A stretch of 64,000 nucleotides of DNA from Algoriphagus chordae. Its GTDB lineage: Bacteria > Bacteroidota > Bacteroidia > Cytophagales > Cyclobacteriaceae. Both the position numbers and the translations under genes were made by a program. The notes beneath the pieces were generated by a model that worked only from the letters and a program-made list of their open reading frames with translations, did not search any database and was not told the origin of the DNA. The stretch is from the NCBI RefSeq assembly GCF_003254055.1, contig NZ_QKZT01000006.1, positions 86,472 to 150,471 of the forward strand, written 5' to 3'. Numbering within the stretch: the first letter of the stretch is position 1; the number at the start of each line of letters is the position of its first letter. Shown here piece after piece: positions 25,449 through 34,326 of the stretch.

Positions 25449-26857
25449 GTTTCGAAGGAATAAATAGCGTCCATTTGCTCGGTATCGGCGGCATAGGCAT
25501 GAGTGCCTTAGCTCGATGGTTCCGTCATGAAGGATATGCTGTGTCCGGCTATGACCGTACGCCTTCGCAATTGACGGATCAATTGATTTCTGAAGGAATG
25601 CAGATTTCCTTCGAGGACCAATTGGATACTATTCCAACTGAGATCAGAAGCAGCACTGAGAAGGTGTTGATTATCTGGACGCCAGCGATGCCTAAGGACT
25701 CTATTCAGCTGAATTTCTTTCGGGAAGGCGGCTACCAACTTAAGAAGAGGTCTGAAGTGCTGGGTATAGTGACGAGTACTTACTACACCATCGCAGTAGC
25801 AGGGACACATGGTAAGACAACTACCTCTTCTATGGTAGCGCATATGTTGAAATCTGCTGGAAAGCCGGTGATAGCATTCCTTGGAGGAATCACTCAAAAC
25901 TATCAGAGCAATCTGATTCTTGGAGAGAAAAAGGGCAAAGATCAGCCTTTGGTAGTAGTGGAGGCAGATGAGTTTGACCGCTCCTTCCTGAGACTACATC
26001 CCAATGAAGTAGTGCTGACAAGTGCCGATCCAGATCATTTGGATATTTATGGTGAAGAGCAACAGATCCTCAATGGTTTCTTGGAGTTTGTCAATCTGGT
26101 AGATAGAAAAGGAAGATTATACATACAGCAGCACGCTGCTCAAAGACTTGGAGAAGCTAAGCTTCCAAAAGTCGCCAAGCGCGAATATGGACTGAGATCC
26201 TCTGGAATTAGCGCTGAGAATATTCAGGCGAGACCGGGCTCATTTGTATTTGATTACTTGGATGGCAAGAATGAGATCAAAGGTTTAGAGTTGTTTATCC
26301 CTGGCTTCCATAATGTGGAAAATGCCTTGGCGGCAATTGCTATTTCACTGGATCATCAGATTTCTGTAGAACAGATTAGAAAAGGAATTAGCTCATTCAA
26401 AGGAGTAAAAAGAAGGTTTGAGATTCATGTAAACGAAGGTAATCAGGTGTTTATCGATGACTATGCGCATCATCCTGAGGAGATCAAGGCTTGCTTGAGT
26501 TCTGTACGAGCCATGTTCCCTGCGAAGAAGTTGACGGTGATTTTTCAACCGCATTTGTACTCAAGAACCAGAGATTTTGCAGAAGGATTCTCTGAAAGTT
26601 TATCGCTGGCAGACTCGGTGGTTTTGCTGGATATCTATGCTGCAAGAGAGCTGCCAATCGCAGGGGTGACTTCAGCCATGTTGTTGGAAGGAATCAATAC
26701 GAACCATAAGGAATTGGTGGCGAAAGAGGATTTGATGAGCTATTTGGATCAGGCGTCTCCAGAAGTATTGGTGACGCTAGGAGCGGGAGATATTGATCGC
26801 TTGGTTCCAGAAATAGCTTCTTGGATGAAAGAGGGACTTAACCGATATGCATTATGA
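25445..26857 (+). CDS. murC: UDP-N-acetylmuramate:L-alanine ligase MurC
   Basis: A 470-residue Mur ligase that attaches L-Ala to UDP-MurNAc. The N-terminal domain has HLLGIGGIGMSALA. The ATP loop GTHGKTTTS lies near residues 120-128. VVEADEFDRSFLRL, the C-terminal DDYAHHPEEIKA and FQPHLYSRTRDF are MurC-specific. The start overlaps murG's stop (ATGA) and its stop overlaps the ftsQ start (ATGA). Confidence 0.96.
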   Translation: MSFEGINSVHLLGIGGIGMSALARWFRHEGYAVSGYDRTPSQLTDQLISEGMQISFEDQLDTIPTEIRSSTEKVLIIWTPAMPKDSIQLNFFREGGYQLKKRSEVLGIVTSTYYTIAVAGTHGKTTTSSMVAHMLKSAGKPVIAFLGGITQNYQSNLILGEKKGKDQPLVVVEADEFDRSFLRLHPNEVVLTSADPDHLDIYGEEQQILNGFLEFVNLVDRKGRLYIQQHAAQRLGEAKLPKVAKREYGLRSSGISAENIQARPGSFVFDYLDGKNEIKGLELFIPGFHNVENALAAIAISLDHQISVEQIRKGISSFKGVKRRFEIHVNEGNQVFIDDYAHHPEEIKACLSSVRAMFPAKKLTVIFQPHLYSRTRDFAEGFSESLSLADSVVLLDIYAARELPIAGVTSAMLLEGINTNHKELVAKEDLMSYLDQASPEVLVTLGAGDIDRLVPEIASWMKEGLNRYAL

Positions 26858-27612
26858 TCAAGGCAAACTTAAAAAAGATAATCGCTTTTGTAGTGCTCAG
26901 TCTAGTGCTGGTAGGATTTATAGGCTTTGTGGAAAAGCAGACGCTATATAAAACTTTCCAAGGGACTGAAATACATATTGAAGGAGTCAGTGGGGTCTAT
27001 TTTGTGGAGGATGATGAAATCAACAAAATCCTAAATGAAGCATTTCCTGACTTGAAAGTTGGATTGATGCTGGAAGAAGTTCCGATGAAAGCAATCGAGG
27101 CTAGGCTATTGGGACATCCATTTGTGAAGTCGGTACAAGCCATGCTTGGTCAGAAAGGCATTTTGAATTTGAAAATTAGCCAGCACCAGCCGATAGCAAG
27201 AATTGCGCAGCCGCTGGCAGCCGATGGATACATCACCACTGAGGGGAAAGTGATTCCTACCTCTACTTCGTACACTTCCCGTGTTCTGATTTTGGAGGGT
27301 GATTATGCAGAAATGCTGATGGACAAAGGGGATATCACAGCAGATATGCCGGAGCTGATGGACTTGATCAGATACATCACTGAAGATGAATTTTGGAATG
27401 CGCAGATCACCGAATTGGAAGTCAATTCCAGGGATCATATACGTCTTTATCAACAAGTAGGAAGACAGGTCATCGAGTTTGGAGATGCGCATGATATAGC
27501 AAATAAGTTTGACCGAATAGCGGTCTTTTATAAGGAAATATTGCCTCGCAAGGGTTGGAATGCTTACGATCGGGTAAGTGTAAAATTTAAGGATCAAATC
27601 GTCTGTGAATAA
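26854..27612 (+). CDS. ftsQ: Cell division protein FtsQ
   Basis: 252 residues. There is a very short cytoplasmic end, one membrane span (about residues 8-24, KIIAFVVLSLVLVGFIGFV), a POTRA-like segment (IHIEGVSGVYFVEDDEINKI) and the FtsQ beta domain (about 90-240). FtsQ is a bitopic divisome protein that recruits FtsL/FtsB partners. Conservation is low as usual, but the location between murC and ftsA is diagnostic. It overlaps murC by 4 bp. Confidence 0.9.
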   Translation: MIKANLKKIIAFVVLSLVLVGFIGFVEKQTLYKTFQGTEIHIEGVSGVYFVEDDEINKILNEAFPDLKVGLMLEEVPMKAIEARLLGHPFVKSVQAMLGQKGILNLKISQHQPIARIAQPLAADGYITTEGKVIPTSTSYTSRVLILEGDYAEMLMDKGDITADMPELMDLIRYITEDEFWNAQITELEVNSRDHIRLYQQVGRQVIEFGDAHDIANKFDRIAVFYKEILPRKGWNAYDRVSVKFKDQIVCE

Positions 27613-27622
27613 TAGCTTGGAT

Positions 27623-28933
27623 ATGGAAAACAAAGAATTAATAGTAGGACTGGATATTGGGACAACCAAGATCTGTGTCATCGTAGGACGCAAAAACGAG
27701 TATGGCAAACTCGAGGTGCTAGGCATGGGCAAAGCCGTTTCTGACGGTGTTGATCGTGGTGTAGTGACCAATATCGATAAGACCGTCCATGCGATCGAAA
27801 AAGCTGTAGAAGAAGCCTCCGAGATGGCGAATGTGGACATCGTGGATGTCATTGTAGGAATTGCAGGTCAGCATATCCAGAGTAAGATTCAGAGTGGTAG
27901 TATTATGCGTCAGCCGACGGATGATGAGATCACTATCGAAGATGTAAGGAGACTTTCCAGCGAAATGGAAAACATCCTGATTCCTCCGGGGAACACGATT
28001 ATTCATGTCATGCCACAGGATTACACCGTGGATTACGAAGGTGGTATCAAAGATCCAGTAGGGATGTCTGGTACGCGTCTAGAGGCTGATTTCCATATCA
28101 TCACTGCCCAGACCACCGCTATCAACAATATCAACAGATGCGTTCGCCGCGCTGAATTAATTTCCAAGCAATTAATTCTTGAGCCACTGGCGAGTTCACT
28201 TTCTGTATTGAGTGATGACGAGAAAGAAGCTGGCGTTTGCCTAATAGATATAGGAGGCGGAACGACAGACATCGCCATTTTCTACGAAAATATTATTCGT
28301 CACACAGCTGTGATTCCTTTGGGTGGAAATATCATCACTAAGGATATCAAAGAAGGCTGTATGGTAATGCAAAATCAGGCAGAGCTTCTGAAGACAAAGT
28401 TTGGTAAGGCCATTACTGAAGAAGCAAATCCAAACGAGATCGTGTCAATTCCTGGCTTGAGAAATAGAGCGCCAAAGGAAATATCTATCCGAAACTTGGC
28501 TTCTATCATTCAAGCGAGAATGGAAGAAATCATTGAGATCGTGCAGAATGAGATTATGCAAAGTGGCCATTACAAAAAACTAGCTGGCGGTATAGTGCTG
28601 ACTGGTGGTGGTTCCCAATTGCAATTTGTCTCTCAGCTATTTGAATACATGACTGGCTTAGATACTAGAATCGGCTATCCAAATGAACACTTGGGTAAGT
28701 CGGTAGTAGAGGAAGTGAAAAGCCCAATGTATGCTACCTCTGTGGGCCTGGTATTGGCAGGATTCAAAGCACTTGATGACAGAGAACAAGGCTATACAAA
28801 CCGCACAGCAAACGGGAAGCCTACCAAAAAAGTGAAAAGTATGGACATCAATCCAAAAGATATATTCGATAAGATCGCGGGAAGACTGAAAGGGATTCTC
28901 AGTGATGATATCGGTGACGATTCAAATTACTAG
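27623..28933 (+). CDS. ftsA: Cell division protein FtsA (Z-ring membrane tether)
   Basis: 436 residues from the ATG at 27623. A GTG at 27605 overlapping ftsQ would add six residues that look non-conserved. It is an actin-like ATPase fold: GLDIGTTKICVIVGR is the phosphate-1 loop, followed by the SHS2 1C subdomain, CLIDIGGGTTDIAIF (phosphate-2) and IVLTGGGSQLQF (adenosine motif). The C-terminal DIFDKIAGRLKGIL helix is the expected amphipathic membrane anchor. FtsA links FtsZ filaments to the inner membrane. Confidence 0.95.
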   Translation: MENKELIVGLDIGTTKICVIVGRKNEYGKLEVLGMGKAVSDGVDRGVVTNIDKTVHAIEKAVEEASEMANVDIVDVIVGIAGQHIQSKIQSGSIMRQPTDDEITIEDVRRLSSEMENILIPPGNTIIHVMPQDYTVDYEGGIKDPVGMSGTRLEADFHIITAQTTAINNINRCVRRAELISKQLILEPLASSLSVLSDDEKEAGVCLIDIGGGTTDIAIFYENIIRHTAVIPLGGNIITKDIKEGCMVMQNQAELLKTKFGKAITEEANPNEIVSIPGLRNRAPKEISIRNLASIIQARMEEIIEIVQNEIMQSGHYKKLAGGIVLTGGGSQLQFVSQLFEYMTGLDTRIGYPNEHLGKSVVEEVKSPMYATSVGLVLAGFKALDDREQGYTNRTANGKPTKKVKSMDINPKDIFDKIAGRLKGILSDDIGDDSNY

Positions 28934-28946
28934 GGCTTATGATTGG

Positions 28947-28977
28947 GGGAGGTTGCTGGTTTTGCTGCCAATCTCCC
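28947..28977 (+). other. Hairpin between ftsA and ftsZ
   Basis: GGGAGGTTG (28947-28955) pairs with CAATCTCCC (28969-28977), a 9-bp stem with one G-T pair and a 13-nt loop. The T-run is poor (TATTTAAAA), so this may be an attenuator or an RNA-processing/stability element setting the ftsZ:ftsA ratio rather than a full terminator. Confidence 0.5.
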
Positions 28978-29031
28978 TATTTAAAATTCCACTAAGAACA
29001 ACCATAGAAAATTTCACCAATAACAATAAAT

Positions 29032-30729
29032 ATGTCAGATAACATGAAAGATTACAGATTTGATTTACACAAAAACCCAAAGTCGATTATAAAAGTGATC
29101 GGCGTAGGTGGAGGCGGTTCTAATGCCGTAAACCACATGTTTGGTCTAGGTATTAAAGACGTTGAGTTTGTGGTAGTCAATACCGATGCTCAAGCGCTTA
29201 AGTCTAGCCCGGTTCCACTTAGATTGCAATTAGGTGCCAATTTGACCGAAGGTCTAGGTGCAGGAGCAAATCCTGAGCAAGGAAAGAATGCAGCCATAGA
29301 ATCAGAGGATGAGATCCGTGAGCTATTGGCTGATAACACCAAAATGGTATTTATCACGGCTGGAATGGGCGGAGGTACCGGTACAGGTGCAGCTCCTGTG
29401 GTAGCTAGAATTGCGAAAGAACTGAATATCCTGACTGTGGGTATTGTGACCGCTCCATTCATGTTCGAAGGAAAGAAGAAAATGAATGTAGCTCAGGCGG
29501 GTATAGAATCTCTTCGCGAGAACTGTGATACGGTACTGGTTATTTTGAATGACAAATTGAGAGAGATCTATGGTAATCTTGCCATCAGAACTGCTTTCAG
29601 CAAAGCAGATGATATTCTATCTACTGCAGCAAGATCTATCGCGGAGATCATCACTGTTCATCAGGATGTCAACGTGGATTTTGAAGATGTGAAAACTGTA
29701 ATGAAAGATGCCGGTGCTGCTGTGATGGGTTCTTCCACTGAGGAAGGAGAAGGACGTGCGATCCGTGCTGCCGGTGCAGCGATTTCTTCTCCATTATTGA
29801 ACAACGTGGACATCAAAGGAGCTGAGAAAATCTTGCTTTCTATTATGTCTGGTGAAGATGAGGAATTGTCAATGGACGAATTGAGCGAAATCACTGAGTA
29901 TATCCAGGAGAAAGCTGGTGACAATGCTGAGGTTATCTTCGGTCAAGGTATTGATCCTGAATTAGGCAAGGCTATCCGTGTGACAGTTATTGCTACAGGA
30001 TTTGAAATGGACAGACTTCAAGGCTCTACCAAGAAGGTGGAAGCTCCAAAAACTATAGAGATTCCAGCACCAACACCAGCAGTAGTAAGCAGTCCAGTGC
30101 AAGAAGTAGAAGAAGAAAAGACCTTGATCAATTTGGACTCTGGTAAGTCTGAGAAAGTGAAAGAAGATTCAATTCCAGGAGGATCTACTTTTGTGTTCAC
30201 TACCCCAAAAATGCCAACTCCTACACCAGCTCCAGAGGAGACGCCAGTAGCAGAAACACCTAAGAGAGAAGAGCCAATCGAAGCTCCTAAGCCAGCTCCA
30301 AAGAAAGAAGGTATATTCTCTTTCATGAAGCCTAAGGAAGAAGTGAAAGCTGAAGCGCCTAAGCCTGCCCAAGAGAAAATCGTACACGATCTTTTCGAAG
30401 GAGAGGAAGAAAAAGAAAATAAGAATGTAGAAGAGCCTAAGAAAGAAGAGCCTGCTACTCCAGCTTTTGCAAATGATTACTATGAGCAAATGAAGCAGAA
30501 GGCGATTCAGAGAGCGCATGAGCGTTTCGAAAAGCTAAAGGGTAACCGTGCATTCAATCCAACTCCAGATGAATTGAAGGAGAAAATGGATGTGCCAGCT
30601 TATCAGCGTAAGAATGTTCAATTGAACGAACCTCAGCATAGCTCAGAACCAAGCATCAGCAAGTACAACTTGAGCGATGATAATGAGATTCTAGGTAATA
30701 ATAGATTCCTGCATGATAATGTGGACTAA
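29032..30729 (+). CDS. ftsZ: Cell division GTPase FtsZ with long C-terminal linker
   Basis: 565 residues. The tubulin-like GTPase core spans about residues 15-330. The N-terminal VIGVGGGGSNAVNHM and the tubulin signature GGGTGTGAAPVV are near residues 114-125, and the T7-loop region includes NVDFEDVKTVM. A linker of about 175 residues follows, rich in Pro, Glu and Lys (PAPTPAVVSSP, APKPAPKKEG). It contains a predicted helix (YEQMKQKAIQRAHERFEKLK) and ends with a DVPAYQRKNV-type conserved peptide and a further 40 residues. Long tails are usual in Bacteroidota. The peptide should contact FtsA. Confidence 0.97.
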   Translation: MSDNMKDYRFDLHKNPKSIIKVIGVGGGGSNAVNHMFGLGIKDVEFVVVNTDAQALKSSPVPLRLQLGANLTEGLGAGANPEQGKNAAIESEDEIRELLADNTKMVFITAGMGGGTGTGAAPVVARIAKELNILTVGIVTAPFMFEGKKKMNVAQAGIESLRENCDTVLVILNDKLREIYGNLAIRTAFSKADDILSTAARSIAEIITVHQDVNVDFEDVKTVMKDAGAAVMGSSTEEGEGRAIRAAGAAISSPLLNNVDIKGAEKILLSIMSGEDEELSMDELSEITEYIQEKAGDNAEVIFGQGIDPELGKAIRVTVIATGFEMDRLQGSTKKVEAPKTIEIPAPTPAVVSSPVQEVEEEKTLINLDSGKSEKVKEDSIPGGSTFVFTTPKMPTPTPAPEETPVAETPKREEPIEAPKPAPKKEGIFSFMKPKEEVKAEAPKPAQEKIVHDLFEGEEEKENKNVEEPKKEEPATPAFANDYYEQMKQKAIQRAHERFEKLKGNRAFNPTPDELKEKMDVPAYQRKNVQLNEPQHSSEPSISKYNLSDDNEILGNNRFLHDNVD

Positions 30730-30732
30730 GTC

Positions 30733-31257
30733 CTAAAAGTCAAGCAGCATGTCTGCCTGGGTTTGCAACAAGTCCATGTACAGCCTGTTGGTGAGCAGGT
30801 TATCTGACATGTTTTGCTCTATTGTAGCCAGTTTTGGCTTGAGAGCGAGGACATGCATACCCAGATAATGGAAGATGTCGGTAAGGTGGCTCATTGCGAT
30901 GCCACCGCCGCCTATTCCAGATGAAATACCCACCAAAGCACATTTTTTGCCCCTGAAAGTATTGGGGTAGGTCATCCCGTCGATGAAGGTTTTTAGGATT
31001 CCTGGGAAGGATCCGTTGTATTCTGGCACAATGAAAACAAACTTTTTCCCTCCTACCAATTGATCGTGGAACTCATTGTATAGCTCATGCTTGCCATTAT
31101 TTTCATACAATGCATTCTCGATAAAATCACTAGGTACGTTTTCCAACTCAAGGATTTCGGAATGTTCCCCTTTCTCTTTTAAGATGCTTTGATATAGTTC
31201 AGCAATGATTTTGGAGACAGAATTCTTACGGTTTGTTCCTACAATTATCTTGATCAT
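30733..31257 (-). CDS. NADPH-dependent FMN reductase family flavoprotein
   Basis: A 174-residue flavodoxin-like protein. IIVGTNRKNSVSKIIAELY at the N-terminus is the FMN-phosphate loop (G-T-x-R-x-x-S). IVPEYNGSFPGILKTFID is the classic family signature, followed by GISSGIGGGGIA. It reduces FMN, quinones or azo compounds with NAD(P)H; the substrate is unknown. It converges on ftsZ with only 3 bp between the stops and closes the division cluster. Confidence 0.88.
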   Translation of the reverse strand: MIKIIVGTNRKNSVSKIIAELYQSILKEKGEHSEILELENVPSDFIENALYENNGKHELYNEFHDQLVGGKKFVFIVPEYNGSFPGILKTFIDGMTYPNTFRGKKCALVGISSGIGGGGIAMSHLTDIFHYLGMHVLALKPKLATIEQNMSDNLLTNRLYMDLLQTQADMLLDF

Positions 31258-31301
31258 TTTCTGGTTTTTCTGAAAGGATTACAATCTTGCCAAAGCAAAA
31301 G

Positions 31302-31331
31302 TTTGAAGCTGCGAGGTAATTAATATATTTA
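31302..31331 (+). promoter_or_regulatory. Possible promoter of the purine nucleoside phosphorylase gene
   Basis: TTTG (31302-31305), an 18-bp spacer and TAtaTTTA (31324-31331). The last base deviates from TAnnTTTG and the spacer is slightly short. It lies 20 bp before the ATG. Confidence 0.4.
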
Positions 31332-31351
31332 GGACTGGCAAATTACTCCTT

Positions 31352-32173
31352 ATGAACTACCTAAGTCAAATCTCTGAAGCAGCTTCTTTTATTCGCTCAC
31401 AATATACTAGTGATGTCTCAATTGCGATCATTCTAGGCACAGGTCTGGGACATTTGGGTGATCAAATTACCATTGAAAAGGAAATAAACTATGCTGATAT
31501 CCCCAATTTCCCCCTCTCTACAGTAGAGAGTCATTCTGGGAAATTGATTTTTGGAGAGCTGTCTGGCAAAAAGGTTATGGCAATGAGAGGACGCTTTCAT
31601 TACTATGAAGGCTATTCCATGCAGGAAGTAACCTTCCCAGTACGCGTCATGAAAAAGCTGGGTGTGAAAAGGCTGCTCGTTTCTAATGCTTGCGGAGGAC
31701 TCAATCCAGATCAGGAAGTGGGAGATGTGATGCTGATTCGAGATCAAATTGATTTGTTTCCAGAGAGCCCATTACGCGGAAAGCACTATGATGAATTTGG
31801 GCCGAGGTTTCCTGATATGAGTGATGCCTATTCTGCCGATCTGATTGCCATTGCCCTGGGCTTTGCCAAGGCAAATAATTTTCGAGTACACACTGGAGTT
31901 TATGCCGGCGTGCAGGGCCCAAATCTTGAGACACCTGCAGAATACAAATACATTAGAAGCATAGGGGCAGATGCTGTGGGGATGAGTACGGTGCCAGAGG
32001 TGATTGTCGCTAGGCAAATGGGAATTGAGGTTTTTGGTCTTTCTGCAATTACAGATTTGGGTGTTGAAGGAAAAATCCAGCCAGTAACATTAGCAGAAGT
32101 TCTCGCAGCTGCAGCCAAAGCCGAGCCTGTGATGGCTGAGATCATCAAAGAAGTGGTGCGGCAGATGGATTGA
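31352..32173 (+). CDS. punA: Purine nucleoside phosphorylase (trimeric, inosine/guanosine type)
   Basis: A 273-residue PNP/MTAP family 2 enzyme. Motifs: IILGTGLGHLG (phosphate loop), MRGRFHYYEGYSMQ, VSNACGGLNPD, GVYAGVQGPNLETPAEYK (ribose/phosphate) and DAVGMSTVPEVIVARQMG with the purine-binding residues. It splits purine nucleosides with phosphate to the base and ribose 1-phosphate for salvage. Length fits the trimeric class rather than hexameric DeoD. It is monocistronic. Confidence 0.94.
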   Translation: MNYLSQISEAASFIRSQYTSDVSIAIILGTGLGHLGDQITIEKEINYADIPNFPLSTVESHSGKLIFGELSGKKVMAMRGRFHYYEGYSMQEVTFPVRVMKKLGVKRLLVSNACGGLNPDQEVGDVMLIRDQIDLFPESPLRGKHYDEFGPRFPDMSDAYSADLIAIALGFAKANNFRVHTGVYAGVQGPNLETPAEYKYIRSIGADAVGMSTVPEVIVARQMGIEVFGLSAITDLGVEGKIQPVTLAEVLAAAAKAEPVMAEIIKEVVRQMD

Positions 32174-32302
32174 GATTTTCTCTCCGTTGCCCTGCCTCTC
32201 CAGAAGCAGGACCGTATGGTTTTACTCAGCAAATTGTGTTAGTCCGAGCGTCCCGTATAGTTATCGGGATCGAGGATAATAATTTTACTTAAATTGAAAA
32301 GA

Positions 32303-32326
32303 GCCTTCGACTTCGCTCAGGCTGAC
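32303..32326 (+). repeat. Dispersed TTCGACTTCGCTCAGG element, copy 1
   Basis: GCCTTCGACTTCGCTCAGGC followed by TGAC. A 22-of-24 match recurs at 53832-53855, with a partial inverted copy beside it at 53793-53807. Confidence 0.8.
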
Positions 32327-32351
32327 GCTACAGGTTGGGTTAGGTTGTTTC

Positions 32352-32372
32352 GGGCTTTTAGCCCTTTTTTTA
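32352..32372 (+). terminator. Rho-independent terminator downstream of punA
   Basis: GGGCT-TTT-AGCCC followed by eight T. It is about 180 bp past the punA stop, the first good terminator in that direction. Confidence 0.85.
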
Positions 32373-32484
32373 ACTTGAATTGACTAATTAACCGGCTTTT
32401 CGCAGTCATAACTGGGATCAGGAAGGTTAATTTTCACTCAAAAAAACTGCGCCTTTGGGTCTTGTCGGGAGGATTCACAACAAT

Positions 32485-32520
32485 AAAACCTTCGAGGTTC
32501 AAAAAAAACCTCAAAGGTTT
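32485..32520. repeat. CCTTCGAGGTT hairpin, copy 1 of a dispersed family
   Basis: AAAACCTTCGAGGTT and AACCTCAAAGGTTT form an imperfect stem around a short A-rich loop. Related hairpins lie at 48642-48672 and 49707-49739. This copy lies 34 bp from the 3' end of the minus-strand SDR gene, so it could serve as its terminator. Confidence 0.78.
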
Positions 32521-32553
32521 ACAACTCTAAGGCCGTGCCGCCTCGAGAGATAA

Positions 32554-34113
32554 TTACCAGCTAGTCGGTTTATAATCCTTCAAAAACTTCCCGTTCCAAT
32601 GCTTTCCTGTGTTGATCCCATCGAATAGCGGATCCATCACACGAGCAGCTCCATCTACGATATCCAGAGGAGGCTGGAAGTCATGCAAGTCTTGCTTTTG
32701 TTTCGCCAGCTCTGCTGGGTCCTCATCTGTCACCCAGCCTGTATCTACCGCGTTGGTGTAGATCCCGAATTTTGGTAATTCAGCTGCAGAGGTAAGCGTC
32801 ATCATATTCAGTGCAGCCTTTGCCATATTGGTATGTGGATGCCTAGCTTCCTTGTGAAACTGATGGAACTTGCCTTCCATGGCAGACACATTGATGATGT
32901 GCTTTTTGCCAGTGTTATCCTTCTTCATGATGTTCACTAGACGGTTGCACAGGACAAAAGGAGCCACAGAGTTGACTAGCTGCACTTCTAGCATTTCGTT
33001 GGTGTGGATTTCACCAAGCTTCAGTCTCCAGCTATTCGTCTTTCGCAGATCTACTTGCTGCAGGTCTGCATCGAGTTTCCCAATAGGGAAAATCTCTTCC
33101 GAACTCAAGGAATCATCGATGGAATAAGGGATTTGCGTCAGCTGAGCAGAAGAGGTAAGTCCGATTCCAAGTTGCTTTCCATGCCAGGAAACAGGCAGGT
33201 TTTTATTTTCTCCGTCGGCAAATTCCTGGCTGAGTATTCGTATTTCTTGCAGGCAAGCATGATGATCGGATAGTAATTTTCGCGAAGCTGAAGTAAGATC
33301 GGTCCATGACAACGCTTCATTTTCTATCAGGTGCTGGTAAAAACCCGATGGACGGCGCACTGTTTGTGCGGCATTATTGATCAGAACATCTAGGCGATCA
33401 TATTGCTGCTCGATGTAATTGCAAAAAATCTCCACACTTGGAATATGCCTCAAGTCCAAGCCGTGGATGTGAAGTCTATCTCCCCATTCATTAAAATCGG
33501 GTTCTTTGGCGTAGCGTAATGCAGAATCCACCGGAAATCTAGTCGTCGCTATCACAGTAGCCCCTGCTCGAAGTATCATTAGTGTGATGTGGTATCCAAT
33601 TTTCAATCGAGATCCTGTCACCAAAGCTACCTGACCATTGAGCTCTGCTGTCTGGAAACGCTTGGCATAATTAAAATCCCCACAGCTAATGCACATGGTG
33701 TCATAGAAATGATGCAATCTGTCAAAGGATTCCTTGCAGACATAGCATTCCCGAGGTGATTCCAACTGGATGGCTTCATCGGCTTCCTTGCCCGTCAAAG
33801 CAAGCATACTTGGTGCTATGAAAATCGAAGCTTCCCGGGCAGAACGGATGCCAGTGGTTTTTCGGGCAGATTTATCTTTGGCGGCGATTTTCTTACGGTG
33901 GATCTTTTTAGCTCCTTTTTTACGCTCGGCAAGTTCCTCCTTACTTGGTCTTGAGAATTGTCCTGCAGCGATCAGAAGCGCAAGTCTACTCTCTTTGGGA
34001 ATGTCAAAAATCTGATCTGTATCCGCATTCAAGCCTTCAAGCACAGCTATACACTGTGCGATTTGCGCTGGGCTGATTTTCACTGGATTTACAGATTCTG
34101 ATTCCTCTTTCAT
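32554..34113 (-). CDS. Atypical SDR-fold protein with N-terminal extension and Cys4 motif
   Basis: 519 residues, about twice a classical SDR. The N-terminal 155 residues contain a helical start, a very basic stretch ([20 protein letters not shown], about 66-85) and a zinc-ribbon-like Cys set, C123-x2-C126 ... C141-x2-C144. The Rossmann part begins [14 protein letters not shown] at about 162 and has DVLINNAAQ and NVSAMEG. At the catalytic site the Y-x3-K motif reads T428-N-M-A-K432, so the Tyr is missing. NAD(P) binding is likely. Classical dehydrogenase activity is doubtful. I recognise the family as conserved but functionally undescribed. No operon partners. Confidence 0.75.
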   Translation of the reverse strand: MKEESESVNPVKISPAQIAQCIAVLEGLNADTDQIFDIPKESRLALLIAAGQFSRPSKEELAERKKGAKKIHRKKIAAKDKSARKTTGIRSAREASIFIAPSMLALTGKEADEAIQLESPRECYVCKESFDRLHHFYDTMCISCGDFNYAKRFQTAELNGQVALVTGSRLKIGYHITLMILRAGATVIATTRFPVDSALRYAKEPDFNEWGDRLHIHGLDLRHIPSVEIFCNYIEQQYDRLDVLINNAAQTVRRPSGFYQHLIENEALSWTDLTSASRKLLSDHHACLQEIRILSQEFADGENKNLPVSWHGKQLGIGLTSSAQLTQIPYSIDDSLSSEEIFPIGKLDADLQQVDLRKTNSWRLKLGEIHTNEMLEVQLVNSVAPFVLCNRLVNIMKKDNTGKKHIINVSAMEGKFHQFHKEARHPHTNMAKAALNMMTLTSAAELPKFGIYTNAVDTGWVTDEDPAELAKQKQDLHDFQPPLDIVDGAARVMDPLFDGINTGKHWNGKFLKDYKPTSW

Positions 34114-34326
34114 GGTAGTATGCTTTCAAAGGGGCAAAAGTAAAGATTTAAAAAATGGAAATGTAGGTGGCTTTGCAAAATGGAATAGCGAGAGGATTGG
34201 GAGCGGGAAAACAAAGCAGCATTATCGCGCCACTGCGAGAGAAATAAATCTCCTGTGAGAAAATTCATCCTCCACTAAGGGTATTTCCAATTTCCCTTGT
34301 CATAGAATCAAACTAAACCAATTAAT

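Larger units (their letters stand above)
32174..32553. other. Repeat-rich intergenic region after punA
   Basis: 380 bp with no supported gene. It holds an inverted TCCCGTATA-g-TTATCGGGA motif near 32250, a copy of the TTCGACTTCGCTCAGG element (32303-32326), a terminator (32352-32372) and a CCTTCGAGGTT hairpin (32485-32520). It looks like a landing zone for small dispersed repeats. Confidence 0.7.

Noticed and set aside
27106..27852. A 248-codon minus-strand frame across ftsQ and ftsA
   Set aside because: It crosses two well-supported genes and has a Ser/Thr/Pro-biased random composition.
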